64,000 nucleotides of DNA from Eublepharis macularius (lineage: Eukaryota; Chordata; Lepidosauria; Squamata; Eublepharidae), in assembly GCF_028583425.1 (NCBI RefSeq), contig NC_072794.1, positions 24,115,232-24,179,231 of the forward strand. Direction: 5' to 3'. Position numbers and translations under genes: made by a program. The notes beneath the pieces are model-generated. The model was not told the origin of the DNA and did no database searches. It was given only the letters and a program-made list of their open reading frames with translations. Shown here in pieces: positions 21,761 through 33,628 of the stretch. The stretch's first letter is position 1. Every line of letters starts with the position of its first letter.

Positions 21761-22249
21761 GCCATTTTGTTTTTCCTAGGCGTTTGCCTTAGCAAGCGTC
21801 TAGCAAAATCCTGTTGGAAGCTAAGGCTTCCTGCAGGCTCTTCGAAGAGGGGAGGGGGGGAGAAGGAGTGAATCACTCACTCCTTCTGTCACCCCCACCC
21901 CTCTTGCAAAGGAGGATAGGGAATCCTGTGCTTTGCCTTGCAAATGCAAGGTGCATTGCTAGCATTGCACTTTGCATTTGCAAAGCAGTGGAAGCAGAGA
22001 TTCCCGCCAAAATTAACAGGTAGGGGAGGGGGAGCAGGAGGAGGGTGACTGTTGGAGTGTGGGTGGGGAAAGGCAGGGGAGGGGGGACTTTAGGAGTCAC
22101 CAATCCCACTGCTGCATCCTTCTGCCAGCCAATAGATTTAAATCTTTGGCTGAGGCTGCAGCAAGGGATTTAAATTTGGGGCCAGACTGGTCTGGAACAC
22201 TTCTATTGCTGCTGCTGACCGAGAGAGGAGAAGAGAGACTGCACCTGGA

Positions 22250-23870
22250 GGACATCTGCCTGGAGGATCAACTGTGCTGGACCTCCTGAGAGGACACCTG
22301 GTAGGCCTTTTTTAAATTTTTGTAAGTTTTTTGATGCTGGGCACTGTGCTGCTGTGGCCTGCCTCTGCAAAAAGGTGTTTCAGTTAAGTCTTGGCATGGC
22401 CTGGGGGGACAGGTTGAGCAGACAATGGTTGGGGGTGGGGTGGGGTTCAGCATTGGTTGTTGTGCTTGCCTTCTTTAATGTTTAATTTCTCATGCTTGAG
22501 TGTGGGGTGGGCTTGATCTACTGTTTCACAGGAATTTAAAAGGAGTGTGCCAGCTTTGGGCCTACACAAGCCAGAAGCTCTGCTGTGTGTCTTTGGTGCC
22601 TTTCTTCTGGCTGGCTCTCACAGTTATGCTTCACAAACTGGAATGGTGTGAGGTTGTTTTTCTGAACAAGTGTGCCAGCCTCTGGCCCACACATAGGCCT
22701 GCTGCTCCGGCTTTGGTGGTCACCCCTCTGGTAGCTGGCCTGGCACTCACAGTTATGCTTCATAAACTGGAATGGTGTGAGGTTGTTTTTCTGTGTTTGG
22801 TCCACTGCTTCTAAGGCTTCCCACCAGGCTCCTGAACAAGTGTGCCAGCCTCTGGCCCACACACAGGCCTGCTGCTCTGGCTTTGGTCATCACCCCCTCT
22901 GGTAGCTGGCCTGGCACTCACAGTTATGCTTCACAAACTGGAATGGTGTGTGGGGGGGTTTCTGTGTTTGGTCCCCTGCTTCCAAGGGTTCCCACCAGGC
23001 TCTTGAGCAAGTGTGCCAGCCTCTGGCCCACACACAGGCCTGCTGCTCCAGCTTTGGTCATCATCCCCTCTGGTAGCTGGCCTGGCACTCACAGTTATGC
23101 TTCACAAGCTGGAATGGTGTGGGGTTTTTTTTCTGTGTTTGGTCCACTGCTTCCAAGGCTTCCCACCAGGCTCTTGAACAAGTGTGCCAGCCTCTAGCCC
23201 ACACACAGGCCTGCTGCTCCGGCTTTGGTGGTCACCCCTCTGGTAGCTGGCCTGGCACTCACAGTTATGCTTCACAAGCTGGAATGATGTGGGGTTGTTT
23301 TTCTGTGTTCGGTCCCCTGCTTCCAAGGGTTCCCACCAGGCTCTTGAGCAAGTGTGCCAGCCTCTGGCCCACACACAGGCCTGCTGCTCGGCTTTGGTCA
23401 TCACCCCCTATGGTAGCTGGCCTGGCACTCACAGTTATGCTTCACAAACAGGTTGTTTACTGTTCGTGGACCTCTTCTGGACTGGACTGCATTTGGTGGA
23501 CATCGGCCTGTAGATCTCTGCTTGGAGGATCAACTTTGCTGCTGGACATCTGGAGAGGAGGACTGGTAGGGTTGTTGAAAAAATGGTTTTTTGAACTTAT
23601 GTCTGCTGCTGTGGCAATCTGCTAGCACATGCTTTAGTTTGGTCTTTATGGCTTGGGCTAGGGGGGACATTTTCTAGTTGGGCAACAGGGCATTGTTTGG
23701 GGGTTGGGGGGGTCAGCATTGATTGCCATGCTTGCTTTCTTTGATGTTTCCTTTGTCATGTTTGAGTGTGGGGTGGGCTTGATCTACTGTTTCCCAGGAC
23801 TAAAAAATGAGTGTGCCAGCTTTGGGCCTACACAGGCCAGAAGCTCTGCTGGGTGGATGTGTTTTGTTTT
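22250..23870. repeat. Tandem array of ~171-bp units inside a larger duplication
   Basis: The 'tgtgccagcctctggcccac' landmark recurs at 22671, 22841, 23012, 23183 and 23353, a period of 170-171 bp. A related half unit lies at 22545 and another at 31700. The blocks on either side are duplicated too: 22250-22610 resembles 23510-23870 (both contain gtggggtgggcttgatctac). The units differ by only a few bases. Confidence 0.9.
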
Positions 23871-24356
23871 ACCACTGGTTGGCCCTAGCCTTTCGGGGGG
23901 GTGGCCTTGACTTGACTTGAAGAGCGGGGCCTTGACTTTTGGGGGTTGCATGTGTGGCGTGTGGTATTGACTCTGTTAACATTTCCAACTTTCTTGACAG
24001 CATCGTGGAGGAGAGGAGGACCAGCTGCAAGACCGCCTGAACATCGCTGGACTGCAGGACTGGTGGTGGTGAGCGAGTCCGGGTTCATATTTGGGTGGGC
24101 TTAGGTGTGGGTTCTTGCTAGCTTGGGAGGGGGGAGGCTCATCTTCAGACCACCACATCCACACCCCACACCGACACACCACAGAAACATTGTTCCTGCT
24201 AAATAGTGTCTTAGTTAGGTAGGCCAGTTGGTAGGTATTCAGTGGCTAATTGCCCTCAACATAATCATTAGGGAAACCAAGCCTAGTTTTTTTAAAAAAA
24301 ACTAAATAGGGACTCAGCAGGAAAAGCATTAGTGAGTGAGAGTTAGGTTTGAATTT

Positions 24357-24566
<210 letters not shown>

Positions 24567-25594
24567 TGGAATAGCTGTCAATAGGCTTCCCATTAGTGCC
24601 CCCATAACTAGGGTTCCACTGCCCATCTCTGGCACCCGTGGTGTTGCCAGGCCGGCCCGGGCATACTAGTGTGTGAGTGTCTAAGGCTGTGTCACCTATT
24701 ATTGGGGTTTAGGGCCAGCTCAATTCCGGAGGAATTCAGCTGTTTGGCAGGCACAGGTTGCCTGACATAAATAGGGTCGCTTAAAAAAGGCACTTGATTG
24801 TTCATCTCCAAGTCACAGAGCCACTAGAAACACAGATTTATAGCAGGTAACTTAGGTCTCGAAAACAAAGTTGACCTTTGTTTTCCCAAGCTTTTCTGAT
24901 TAGTTATGGTAGATTTCGGGAGGGGAAAGTATGTCAGAGAGGAAAGCAGAGAGGGGACCCGGGAGAAAGGTTAGGGAGAAATCTAGACGGGAGGAGGGGA
25001 GGGAGAGGGGGACTGCTGCGGCAGCCCCCCCCCATCTGAGCGGAGGAGGCCCTCCCCTGCGCTGCTGCCATTCACCAGCCTGGCTTCTGGTGACAGGAAG
25101 AGGGTGCGCAAGGCTCTCTTTCCTGCGGCAGCTGCTGGAGGGCCACCCCCAACCCAGGTGTCTCAAGCAGGGGCTGGCACTGGGCAGGGGCCTGCTGCTG
25201 AGGCTCCTCCTCCTCCAGTGGTTGCGAGCCAGCTGCTGGAGGAGGGGCAGCATGTGGTGTCTCCTGGGATGGACGTGGGGCATGTGACTTTTCCATCCCT
25301 CACGATCACCCCAGGAACCCGGAGGATGTTGGAGGAACTGCCCATGAGACCCCCCCTGGGGCGGTCCACCCCAGTTTCCTCTGAGACCAGCAGCAGGCCT
25401 CTCACGGCTGTGCAGGAAGGGAGGATGCAGGAGGAAGAGGCAGAGACTGTGGTGGAAGAGCCCACATCTCTGCCCCTTCAGCCTCGTCCATCCCCACCTG
25501 CCCGGCCGAGAGTGGGACACGGTGTGTCTGGCCAGAGCACCTCACAGGAGGTGCCTCAGGGTGGTCCCGAAAGCGCTTCTCCTGGGAAGCGTGG

Positions 25595-27670
25595 ATGCCC
25601 TTTTCCTCCGAAATCTGGAAGCACTTCCAGATAACGGAGGATCCCCGAGCAGCCCAGTGCCTGCATTGTAGGCAGCGCATCAGCCGTGGCAGAGATGTGC
25701 GGCATCTCTCCACATCTGGGATGAGGTACCATATGAAGAGTCACCACCAGGCGGTGCTTCTTCGGGAGGAGGGTTCAAGTGGCGTCGCATGGCCGCCAGC
25801 TAGCCAGAAGGAGGCAGGCTACTCTGGTGCTCTCCCCCCAAGGGTACCTGCAGGGAAGGGACGCCAAGCCTCTCTCACGGAGATGCTTGGTATGCAGGGC
25901 ACTAGTGTGCCCAGAGAGGGGATCCGGAGGGCGAGCCAGCGCATCACGCGCCACATCGTCAACATGGTAGCGGTGGATGGGAGACCGTATTCAATAGTTG
26001 AAGACTTCGGCTTCTCAGGGCTGCTTCGAGATTGCTTTCCCTGGTACGCCGTCCCTGCTCGCACGACGTTGAGCAGATCGGTGGTGCCCTCGTTTTACAG
26101 GGCTGCCAGGGATCATGTGAAGGCACAGCTGTCCCGGTTTGCCGGGAGAAGTGTGCACTTCACATCAGACATCTGGACCTGGCCAAGTGTGCAGCAAGCG
26201 TACCTCTCGCTTACTGCTCACTGGTGGGAACCTGAGGAGGTTGTGGGTGGGGGCCGGGGGGAGGTGCCTAGCACAGCTAGCCAGGGACGGATGGGAGACC
26301 GCCGGGCCGGCTACTGCAAGGCCTTGCTTCATGCTGAGGTGCTCGACGTGTCCCACACGGCGGAGAACATCGCTGCCACCTTAAGGAGACAGTTGGAAGA
26401 GTGGGTAGGCCGGGGACCCGCCACCGTGGGATGCATGGTGACGGACGGTGGCAAGAACATGAGGGCGGCAGCGCATCTAGTGAGCCGAGAGTGCGTCTAC
26501 TGTGCGGCTCACAAGCTTCACATAGTGGTGAGAGATGTGCTGGGGTTGGGCTCCTCGAAGAAACCCCTTGATACCTGGACTCGTGAACTCCAGTTACTGA
26601 TCCAGAAATGTCGGAGGCTCACGGGTCACTTCTCGCGCAGCGTGAAGTCCACGCACGAACTGCACCAGACACAGGTCAGGACAGGTGTGCCAGAGCACGC
26701 TCTGATCACTGACGTTAGCACTCGCTGGAACTCCACCTGCGCCATGCTTGAGCGCTTGGTGGAGCAGCAGGCCGCACTCCACGCGTGGCTCTCCGAGAGC
26801 CGCAGTGCGAGTCAGGTGGGTGAGTTCAGCCAGGAGGATTGGCTCACTGTCACTCAGACAGTGGAGGTCCTGAAGCCCTTCAAGAACTTCACTGTGGCGG
26901 TCTCGTCAGACATGGCGACCCTCGGTCTGGTCATTCCCCTGGTGCACACGCTCCAGAGGAATCTGGCCACCCTTGCAGACCGGGTCGCGCCCCGTGCTGA
27001 CCTTGTTCCAGTGGTGTGTGCACTAGTGAGAAGGCTGCAGCTTGGCATAGCTGCCAGGCTAACTCCTCTCACTAAGGACGAGTCATACATGTTGGCGACC
27101 ATGTGTGACCCGCGCATAAAGGGCACTTACGCTGAGCGGGACGGGAACCTCACCCAAGCCAGAGATGGGCTCTGCTCTTGGGTGAGGTGCAGGCAGGCCG
27201 CAAGGGGACACCTGTCGACAGGGGGGACGCAAGAGGGGCCCTGCCGTGCGGGTCCCTCTGATGCCCCCTCTGCGCAGCCCCCCCCCGCGGCCACCACCGG
27301 AGTGCCGATGGAGATGGAGCTGCTCCGGTGGGCCCTCGTCCCCTCTGGGGTCGTGAGGACCGTGAGAGAGAATCCGGCAGAGGCCATGGTCAGGGACTAC
27401 CTCGCGGAGCCCTGCGAGTCGCTCTCCACCGATCCACTCAGCTACTGGGCCAGGAAGGAGTCGGTCTGGCCGGACCTCTCCCTCGAGGCGCAGAGGCTGC
27501 TCTCATGCCCTCCGACGAGTGTGGAGAGCGAGTGCATCTTTTCACATGCGGGCAACATTGTCGGCCCACATCGCACTCGCCTTCTCCCATGGAGAGTCGA
27601 ACAGTTGACCTTCCTGAAGGTCAACTCTCGCCTCTTCGATTTCTCAGGACTGGACTTCCAGAGTGACTGA
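25595..27670 (+). CDS. hAT transposase with BED zinc finger (ZBED1-like), intact
   Basis: An uninterrupted 691-residue protein. Residues 6-51 are a BED finger (C22, C25, H46, H50). The RNase-H-like core shows D192 in TSDIWTWPS, D284 in MVTDGGKNM and a C303-x2-H306 motif (CAAHKLH), then STRWNST. The C-terminal hATC dimerisation region has the YWARKE, LLSC and SVESECIFSHAG blocks, which hold the presumed third acidic residue. The protein would cut the element ends and leave 8-bp duplications, as seen here. The coding region is clearly GC-richer than its surroundings. A Pro/Ala-rich frame of 176 codons in another phase (25104-25634) overlaps the start, so the original N-terminus may have been longer. 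Transposition in the present genome is not shown. Confidence 0.9.
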   Translation: MPFSSEIWKHFQITEDPRAAQCLHCRQRISRGRDVRHLSTSGMRYHMKSHHQAVLLREEGSSGVAWPPASQKEAGYSGALPPRVPAGKGRQASLTEMLGMQGTSVPREGIRRASQRITRHIVNMVAVDGRPYSIVEDFGFSGLLRDCFPWYAVPARTTLSRSVVPSFYRAARDHVKAQLSRFAGRSVHFTSDIWTWPSVQQAYLSLTAHWWEPEEVVGGGRGEVPSTASQGRMGDRRAGYCKALLHAEVLDVSHTAENIAATLRRQLEEWVGRGPATVGCMVTDGGKNMRAAAHLVSRECVYCAAHKLHIVVRDVLGLGSSKKPLDTWTRELQLLIQKCRRLTGHFSRSVKSTHELHQTQVRTGVPEHALITDVSTRWNSTCAMLERLVEQQAALHAWLSESRSASQVGEFSQEDWLTVTQTVEVLKPFKNFTVAVSSDMATLGLVIPLVHTLQRNLATLADRVAPRADLVPVVCALVRRLQLGIAARLTPLTKDESYMLATMCDPRIKGTYAERDGNLTQARDGLCSWVRCRQAARGHLSTGGTQEGPCRAGPSDAPSAQPPPAATTGVPMEMELLRWALVPSGVVRTVRENPAEAMVRDYLAEPCESLSTDPLSYWARKESVWPDLSLEAQRLLSCPPTSVESECIFSHAGNIVGPHRTRLLPWRVEQLTFLKVNSRLFDFSGLDFQSD

Positions 27671-28009
27671 GGTGAGCCCAACTTGTGGCCTGCGTCCTCT
27701 GCGAGTCCAATCCTTTGGAATCGCGCTCTCCCCTGCATAAAACCCTGTAGACGCAGTTAAAACCGGCCAGTAGAGGGAGGGTGGTTAGGAACCAGTGGCA
27801 AAGGGAATCCCCCCAGCAATTTGAAAGCCCCCCCCCAAGGGAATTCAAAACATCTCCCAGCACTGAGACAGACCCTGTGGGACCAAATTTATTCAGAAAA
27901 ATAATGCCCCAGAAACATGGATTGCAACTGGAGGGAGAAATAGGTTAGATAGGGATTGCTTAGGTGGGGATTAGGGAATGGGAAAATATCAGATCCTGCT
28001 GTGAATGTT

Positions 28010-28260
28010 TAAAATGTTTTTCACTGTTGAAATCTTTATAAAAAAAATAAACTGAAGAAAAATTGTAATAATGTTTTTTCAAAGTTGATGTAATGTTCAT
28101 GTAAAAAAAAACCAAAAAAAAGTTGTGATTATGTCTTTTCAAAGTTGATGGAATGTTCATGTTAAAAAAGAGAAAAAAACCCAAAAAATGTTGTTATTAT
28201 GTTTTTTCAAAGTTGATGGTTCATGTTTTTTAAAAAAACAAACAAAAAAAATTGTTGTAA
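28010..28260. repeat. Tandem repeats in the transposase 3' region
   Basis: Units of about 61-68 bp, each with ttttcaaagttgatg followed by atgttcatg and an A-rich run, occur at about 28076, 28137 and 28205, with a partial one before. Confidence 0.8.
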
Positions 28261-28574
28261 TGTTAATGTTTGGTTTGCTGGGGCGGGGGATGCTGGAAGA
28301 GTTGTGGATGGGCACCATCCAATGATGATCTCTCGCAGATGTTTCCAGGTAAATGCTGAGGCTGCTGTGGGGGTGGGGGGAAACCTCTGCAACACTGCTC
28401 CAGAAATACCACTGTCGAGTGCCTTGGCAGTGCCCAGTCCAGCTTTTTGTGCCTGAACTGAAAGCATAGCCGCAGGAAATGACATAGGTTCTGCTGGACC
28501 CTGTTGCAGTGGTTTCCCCCCTTTAAGTTGGGTTATGGATGGAGAGTTGTATTAAACTGGTAGTTATGATAATC

Positions 28575-29235
28575 TTGTCTAGTTTGTGCCCATGCCCTGT
28601 TGTGCCCTCCTACTATGTAACCTGAATATGTTCCAAAATTTAGAGTTTGTCCATTCCAAAAAAAATGTTTTTTTAAGATTCTCTGACGTGTAGTTAATTG
28701 TGTTGTCCTGTTTGTGTGGGCGACAGTTATTGTGATTCAATGTGATTTGTTGACCTAATGTACTTTGAAAGTGATAAAATAAAGTTTTTTCAAACTTGAA
28801 TCATTGTGTGTCTGTGTTCCCTTTTTTGATGGGAGGTTGGTTCCCAGCATTGGGAACAGTGGGGCAGGCTGGCCAGCCTTCTCTGTAGGTGGTGGTGGGG
28901 GGCCAGGGGGTGGTTGTCTGTGTGTGGCGTGCTCTTTCCCAGGGACAAGTTGGCACTCAGGAGTGTGCCCACCATTGTGGCACCCCTGGGCTGTGCGGAA
29001 TTGCCCTGGGAAAGAGAGTTTAGAAGTTACCAGCATGGGGAACAAAGGGGGAGGGCTGGCCGGCCTGTTCCTGGGGTTATGGGTATGGGGCAGCTGGGGG
29101 TGGATTTGGGTCTGTGAGGGGCTAATGGGGGGATTTGGGTCTGTGTGTGGCAGCTGGGGGGGATTGGGTTTGTGTGGGGCTGTAAGTAGTGGACTTTGGG
29201 GGATGAGAGCACCGACTTGGGGACTTTATTCCCGA
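28575..29235. repeat. 3' module of hAT, copy 1
   Basis: This aligns with 32232-32860 in the same orientation. Both have the catgccctgttgtgc block, 'tttaagattctctga', 'tactttgaaagtgataaaat', and the 'ttggttcccagcattggga' block. The AATAAA at ~28778 would serve the transposase transcript (inference). Confidence 0.8.
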
Positions 29236-29348
29236 ATCCCTGGTAGTACTTTGTTCCCAAGGGGGGCCCAGCTAATGTCTAGGTGAGGGCTTCCATGCCT
29301 CTATCATTTGCTGGCCCTCCTTTGCCATCTTTATCAGAAATTGGCCTA

Positions 29349-29551
29349 GGGCTGCCAAACTCCAGATAGGGCCTGGAGTTCAGGTTACAGAGAGTAGTTC
29401 CCTGGAGAAAATGGCAGCTTCCAAGGGCAAACTCTTTAGAGGGCAAAAGTTGCCCATGGATTCTAGGGGAAATCCCTGCTCAGATTTCCCTTTCCACAAG
29501 TCCCACCCCCAAATTGCCAGGAACTTCCAAGGCCAGAGTTTGCAACCCTAC
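29349..29551. mobile_element. Diverged MITE of the tagggttgcca family
   Basis: It starts ctagggctgccaaactcc and ends gtttgcaaccctac, with the family's 'ggagaaaatggcagctt' block inside. It lies in the stretch between the two 3' modules of the hAT. Confidence 0.65.
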
Positions 29552-31640
29552 AGAGATCCCATTTCCACACTCATAGCCTTGGCACGGTAGGTATAGCCCC
29601 CATGGAACACTTTCAGGTTCCTGATTCCAAGTTCAATAATGCCAATGTAAGTCAATCCAGACCATCGTCAAAAATGGGTTTTAAACAGCAGTGGCATTGG
29701 GCTGTATTTAACTCATTCACTTGTCTAGTTGTACCCAAACATTTTGCTTATGTTTTTAAAATCGAAGAATTTTAAGTGTGGCACTAAAGACATTTTTAAA
29801 TGTTTTTTAAAATATCTTTTTATTTTGTAGTATTTAATGTGGCATTGCTCAAGGCCTTTTGGCCAAATGAGCAGTTTCATTAAAGTAAAAGTAAGACAAG
29901 GCTGACAGGAAGAAAATGCATTCAAACTGTAGTGTAGGAAGAAAGTTTTAATTTACATATACCATGGACTCCAAAAAAGACATGTAAGTGGCTTCCAGAC
30001 CAAATCAAGCCTGAATTCTCCCTTGAAGATAAAATGATTGTGCTTTGGTCACATCATGAGAAGACAAGACTCACTAGAAAAGACAATAATGCTAGGAAAA
30101 ATTGAAGGCAGTAGGGAAAAGAAGAAGACCCTAAAGGTGGTGGATTGACTTCAGTTTGCAATACATGAACAAGGTTGTTGGGATATTTTGGAGCTCATTA
30201 ATTCTCAAGTTCACCATAAGTGATTTGAATGCATAAAACATACACACATACACATAAAATATATATCTTAGGGCATATATTACCCCCCCACACCCATTTA
30301 TTAGTTTATCTTATGCCCTGGTTTTCTCCCCGCTGGAAACCTATAGTGGTTTACACACTATTGTTCTCCCTTGCTTTGTTTTAACATCATCATAACAAAC
30401 AGGATAACAATAGACAGCTGCTCCATGCCCCACATTGGGAGTGACTTCAGCTGTCGATGGCCTTCTTAGTAGTTGAAGGGGGTGGAGGGGAGGGGAGGGA
30501 GACAACACACTCCAGCCTACTCTATCTGGGGCCTAGGTAACAAAATGGAAAATGGCAGCAGCAGGAGCTCCTGCCCACTCCACATAGGGCAAGGGCCACC
30601 CATTGGTTGGCCTTGGCAAGGAGCTAGTGGTGGGGCAGCACTGATTCTGGGGCCCCGTCCTGAACATTTGTCCAGGGCCCCAGAATCACTAAGACTGCCT
30701 CTGAAAAAAACAACTCTATGCGTTACATTGGCTGAGCCAAGAACATCCATCAAGCCTCCAAGGCACAGGATCAGAGTCTCCCAGATTCTAGTCCAACACT
30801 CTAGCCATTACACTACACTGGATATCTTAAAATTGGTTATACCCCACCACCAACTTAACCATTCTTCTCCAAAAGGCACACAACTTGGCTGTGGCTCAAA
30901 AATGAGTATGATGCATGGGCCAGTCACTGCAAACTGGTTCTAAGGCTCAGGCCGAGGGGGGGGGGCATTGTTCCAATGCTACCCTGGCTTTGGAAGGGTA
31001 CAGCAAAATAGATGAAATAATCTAGGTTCAGTGCCTCCCTCCTTCTCTGTCTCTCTCTCTCTATAATGTGTGTGAAAACATTGTTAACATTACTACACCA
31101 TCACTGAAGCCTAGAGGATACTTAGGGTCTGTTCACACATGCATGATCATTTCATGGCACTGCACTGGCATGATGATGTCTCTTCTAGGAAGTGATGTCA
31201 TCATCACACAAGGCTGGGGAGCACACATACTTCACAGCAGGCTGATTTGGGCCACAAATGATCCTGCTTCGGCCTGTTTAGGGCCCAAATCAGCCCACTG
31301 CAAAGCACAGGAATACTCTCAGGGCAGCCAGATGACATCAGTGACATTACTGCAGCAGCCCCAGGAGCGTACCCCGAAGGCTCATTCCCTGACTTTCCCC
31401 CTTCCAGCCAGGTAAGCAGTGACAGGGGGCAAAAGGTGGGAGTGGGGGATCCCCCACTAGGGGAAATGGATCCCTAATTGTGTCTGAGGATCAGTAGAAT
31501 TCAAAGTGTGAATGGTTCACTCCATAGTGCTTCAGTCTTTGAGGGACTGACATGCACGTGATAGTAAACTCCAGAATTCATCATTGTTAATAAGGAATGC
31601 ATGAGGTGAGGGGTGGGAGTAGAGGTGGGAGAAGGGCCCC
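29552..31640. other. Non-hAT stretch without a gene
   Basis: Ordinary AT-moderate sequence with a tRNA-SINE head in antisense at about 30745-30825 (a 'gtctcccagattctagtccaacactctagccatt' type block, read inverted). No coding exon was recognised. Its position between duplicated hAT modules suggests host DNA or another element trapped there. Confidence 0.5.
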
Positions 31641-31647
31641 TGAGACT

Positions 31648-31800
31648 AGGGGGGTTGTTTTTCTGTGTTTGGTCCCCTGCTTCCAAGGCTTCCCACCAGG
31701 CTCCTGAACAAGTGTGCCAGCCTCTGGCCCACACATAGGCCTGCTGCTCTGGCTTTGGTGCCTGTTTGCTGGCTGGCCTGGCACTCACAAGCACGCTTCA
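31648..31800. repeat. Isolated copy of the ~171-bp hAT unit
   Basis: It carries the tttggtcccctgcttcc, 'caccaggctcctgaac' and 'tgtgccagcctctggcccac' landmarks of the 22.6-23.4-kb array, nearly unchanged, 8 kb downstream. Confidence 0.85.
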
Positions 31801-32231
31801 AAAAACTTTTTTGTGTTGTGTTTTGTTGTTATGGAGGAGGTGTCAAGGGGATGAGCAAATTAGTATTTTATTTCATGATAGTTGTGTTATTTTCCGACTC
31901 AGAGTCTGAGACAATGCTGTCCTGCCTGTGGGTGTGCCCTGCTGCCATGTTGCCTACATCTGTCCAAGACAGAAAGTGTTTTTGACCCATTTTGCGCCCC
32001 CGCTGTGCAACCCACATCTTGTAATGCTGGTTACAAGTTTTGCTGATTGTCTAATATTAATTGAGTTGTGTGTTATGTTTGTGTAGTGTGAATCACTGCA
32101 AGCATGCTGTTTCCATGCCCTTTTGTGCCCTGCTGCTGTGTAAATTTAAGCAGTTCATGGAATAAAGTGTTTTTGAAAGCTCTTGTTATGGTTTTGTTTA
32201 ATCTGTGATTTGAAGTTTGTTGTGTTAATTT

Positions 32232-32860
32232 TGTCTAGGGGAATCCTGTTTTCATGCCCTGTTGTGCACTCCTACTGTATAACCCAATTCAGTTCAAAAA
32301 TTTGAGAGTTTGTTAAAAAAAATTTTTTTAAGATTCTCTGATGTGTAGTGAATTGTGTAGTCCTTTTGTGTGGGGGACAATTTGTGTGATTTGTTGTGAT
32401 TTTTTGACCTATTGTACTTTGAAAGTGATAAAATAATTTTTTTTCAAACTTGAATCATTGTGTGTGTGTTCCCTTCTTTGATGTGAGGTTGGTTCCCAGC
32501 ATTGGGAACAATGGGGCAGGCAGGCCAGCCTTCTATGTAGGTGGGGGGGTGTCAGGGGGTGGTTGTGTGTCAGGTGCTCTTTCCCAGGGATAAGTTGGCA
32601 TTCAGGAGTGTGCCCACCATTGTGGGACCCCTGGGCTGTGCGGAATTGCCCTGGGAAAGAGAGTTTAGGAGTTCCAAAAGGGGGAGGGCTGGCCAGCCTG
32701 TTCCTGGGGTTATGGTGGGTGTGGGGCAGCTGGGAGTGGATTTGGGTCTGTGAGGGGCTACTGGGGGGATTTGGGTCTGTGTTTGGCAGATGGGGGGAAT
32801 TGGGTTTGTATGGGGCAGTAGGGGGTGGACTTTGGGGGCTGAGAGCACCTACTTGGGGAG
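32232..32860. repeat. 3' module of hAT, copy 2
   Basis: Second copy of 28575-29235, somewhat diverged, leading into the right end of the element. It has several small deletions relative to copy 1. Confidence 0.8.
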
Positions 32861-33165
32861 GCCATGAAATGGCCCCCCCAAGGGGGAGCAGTCTGAGCCT
32901 TGGTGTGGGGTGGGAGTAAGGGTGGAAGAAGGGACCCTGAGGCTAGGGGTGGCATTTTGCATGCAAAATGCCACCCCTGGCAAAGGAAGCCTCCCCCAGC
33001 TGTAAGCAGTAGAGAACAGAGCACCTACTTGGGGAGCCCATGAAATGCCCCCCCAAGTGGGAGCAGTCTGAGCCTTGGTGGGGGGTGGGAGGAAGGGTGG
33101 GAGAAGGGCCCCAGAGGGTTGGGGGGGCATTTTGCATTCAAAATGCCACCCCTGGAAAAGGAAGC
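32850..33165. repeat. Two tandem ~170-bp units with a long palindrome
   Basis: Two units share the cacctacttggggag, 'gagcagtctgagccttgg' and 'aaaatgccacccctgg' landmarks. The first holds a perfect 34-bp palindrome at 32945-32978 (half-site aggggtggcattttgca). The second holds an imperfect version at about 33121-33152. The palindrome could extrude a hairpin. Confidence 0.85.
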
Positions 33166-33570
33166 CTGCCTCTTCATTTTCCCCCCATAGGAAATAATGA
33201 AGAAGAAGATGAGCAGCAGCCAGCTAACAATATGCTCACCTTCCTTTTCTTAATGAGAGGATAGGGTGACCTGGTTTGGGGGGCCATAACATGGCTCCCC
33301 AAAGTCCAATCGGTCTGAAACTTGGGGGGTTGTTAGAGAGGGGTTAGAGGAAGGTCCCCACCAACTTTGGGATGATTTGGTGGGAAAATGCCTCCCCCAG
33401 GCGTCCGGAAGACGGAGGCATTTTCCCATTGAAAAAGCCGAAAGAAAGCCGAAAAAGCCGAAAGAAAGCCGAAAGCCTGTATCCGAAACAGATTCTTGTT
33501 TCAGGAAACCCGAAACAAGAATAACGAAACAGTGTGCCTTTGCACACCCCTAGTGGGTACCTTCCCCTCC

Positions 33571-33628
33571 CACCACACATTATCATATCAGTTTTCCCTT
33601 CTGTCTCATAGAAACCTATTGTCTTATC
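33571..33628 (-). repeat. 58-bp L1 ORF2 fragment, duplicate of 21410-21467
   Basis: It encodes the same DKTIGFYETEGKTDMIMCG stretch as the L1 at 20.55-21.58 kb, in the same orientation, just beyond the right hAT flank. It may reflect a patchy 5' end of the original L1 insertion. Confidence 0.8.

Noticed and set aside
22671..23450. CRISPR-like regular spacing
   Set aside because: The whole ~171-bp unit is repeated with no short repeat/unique spacer pattern, in a vertebrate transposon.
22500..23625. Open frames of 100-168 codons in the 22.5-23.6-kb region
   Set aside because: They follow the 171-bp tandem repeat on both strands and repeat the same peptide; no start or domain supports coding.
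24900..25520. 206-codon minus-strand frame opposite the hAT transposase start
   Set aside because: Shadow frame in GC-rich sequence; the plus strand carries the conserved transposase.
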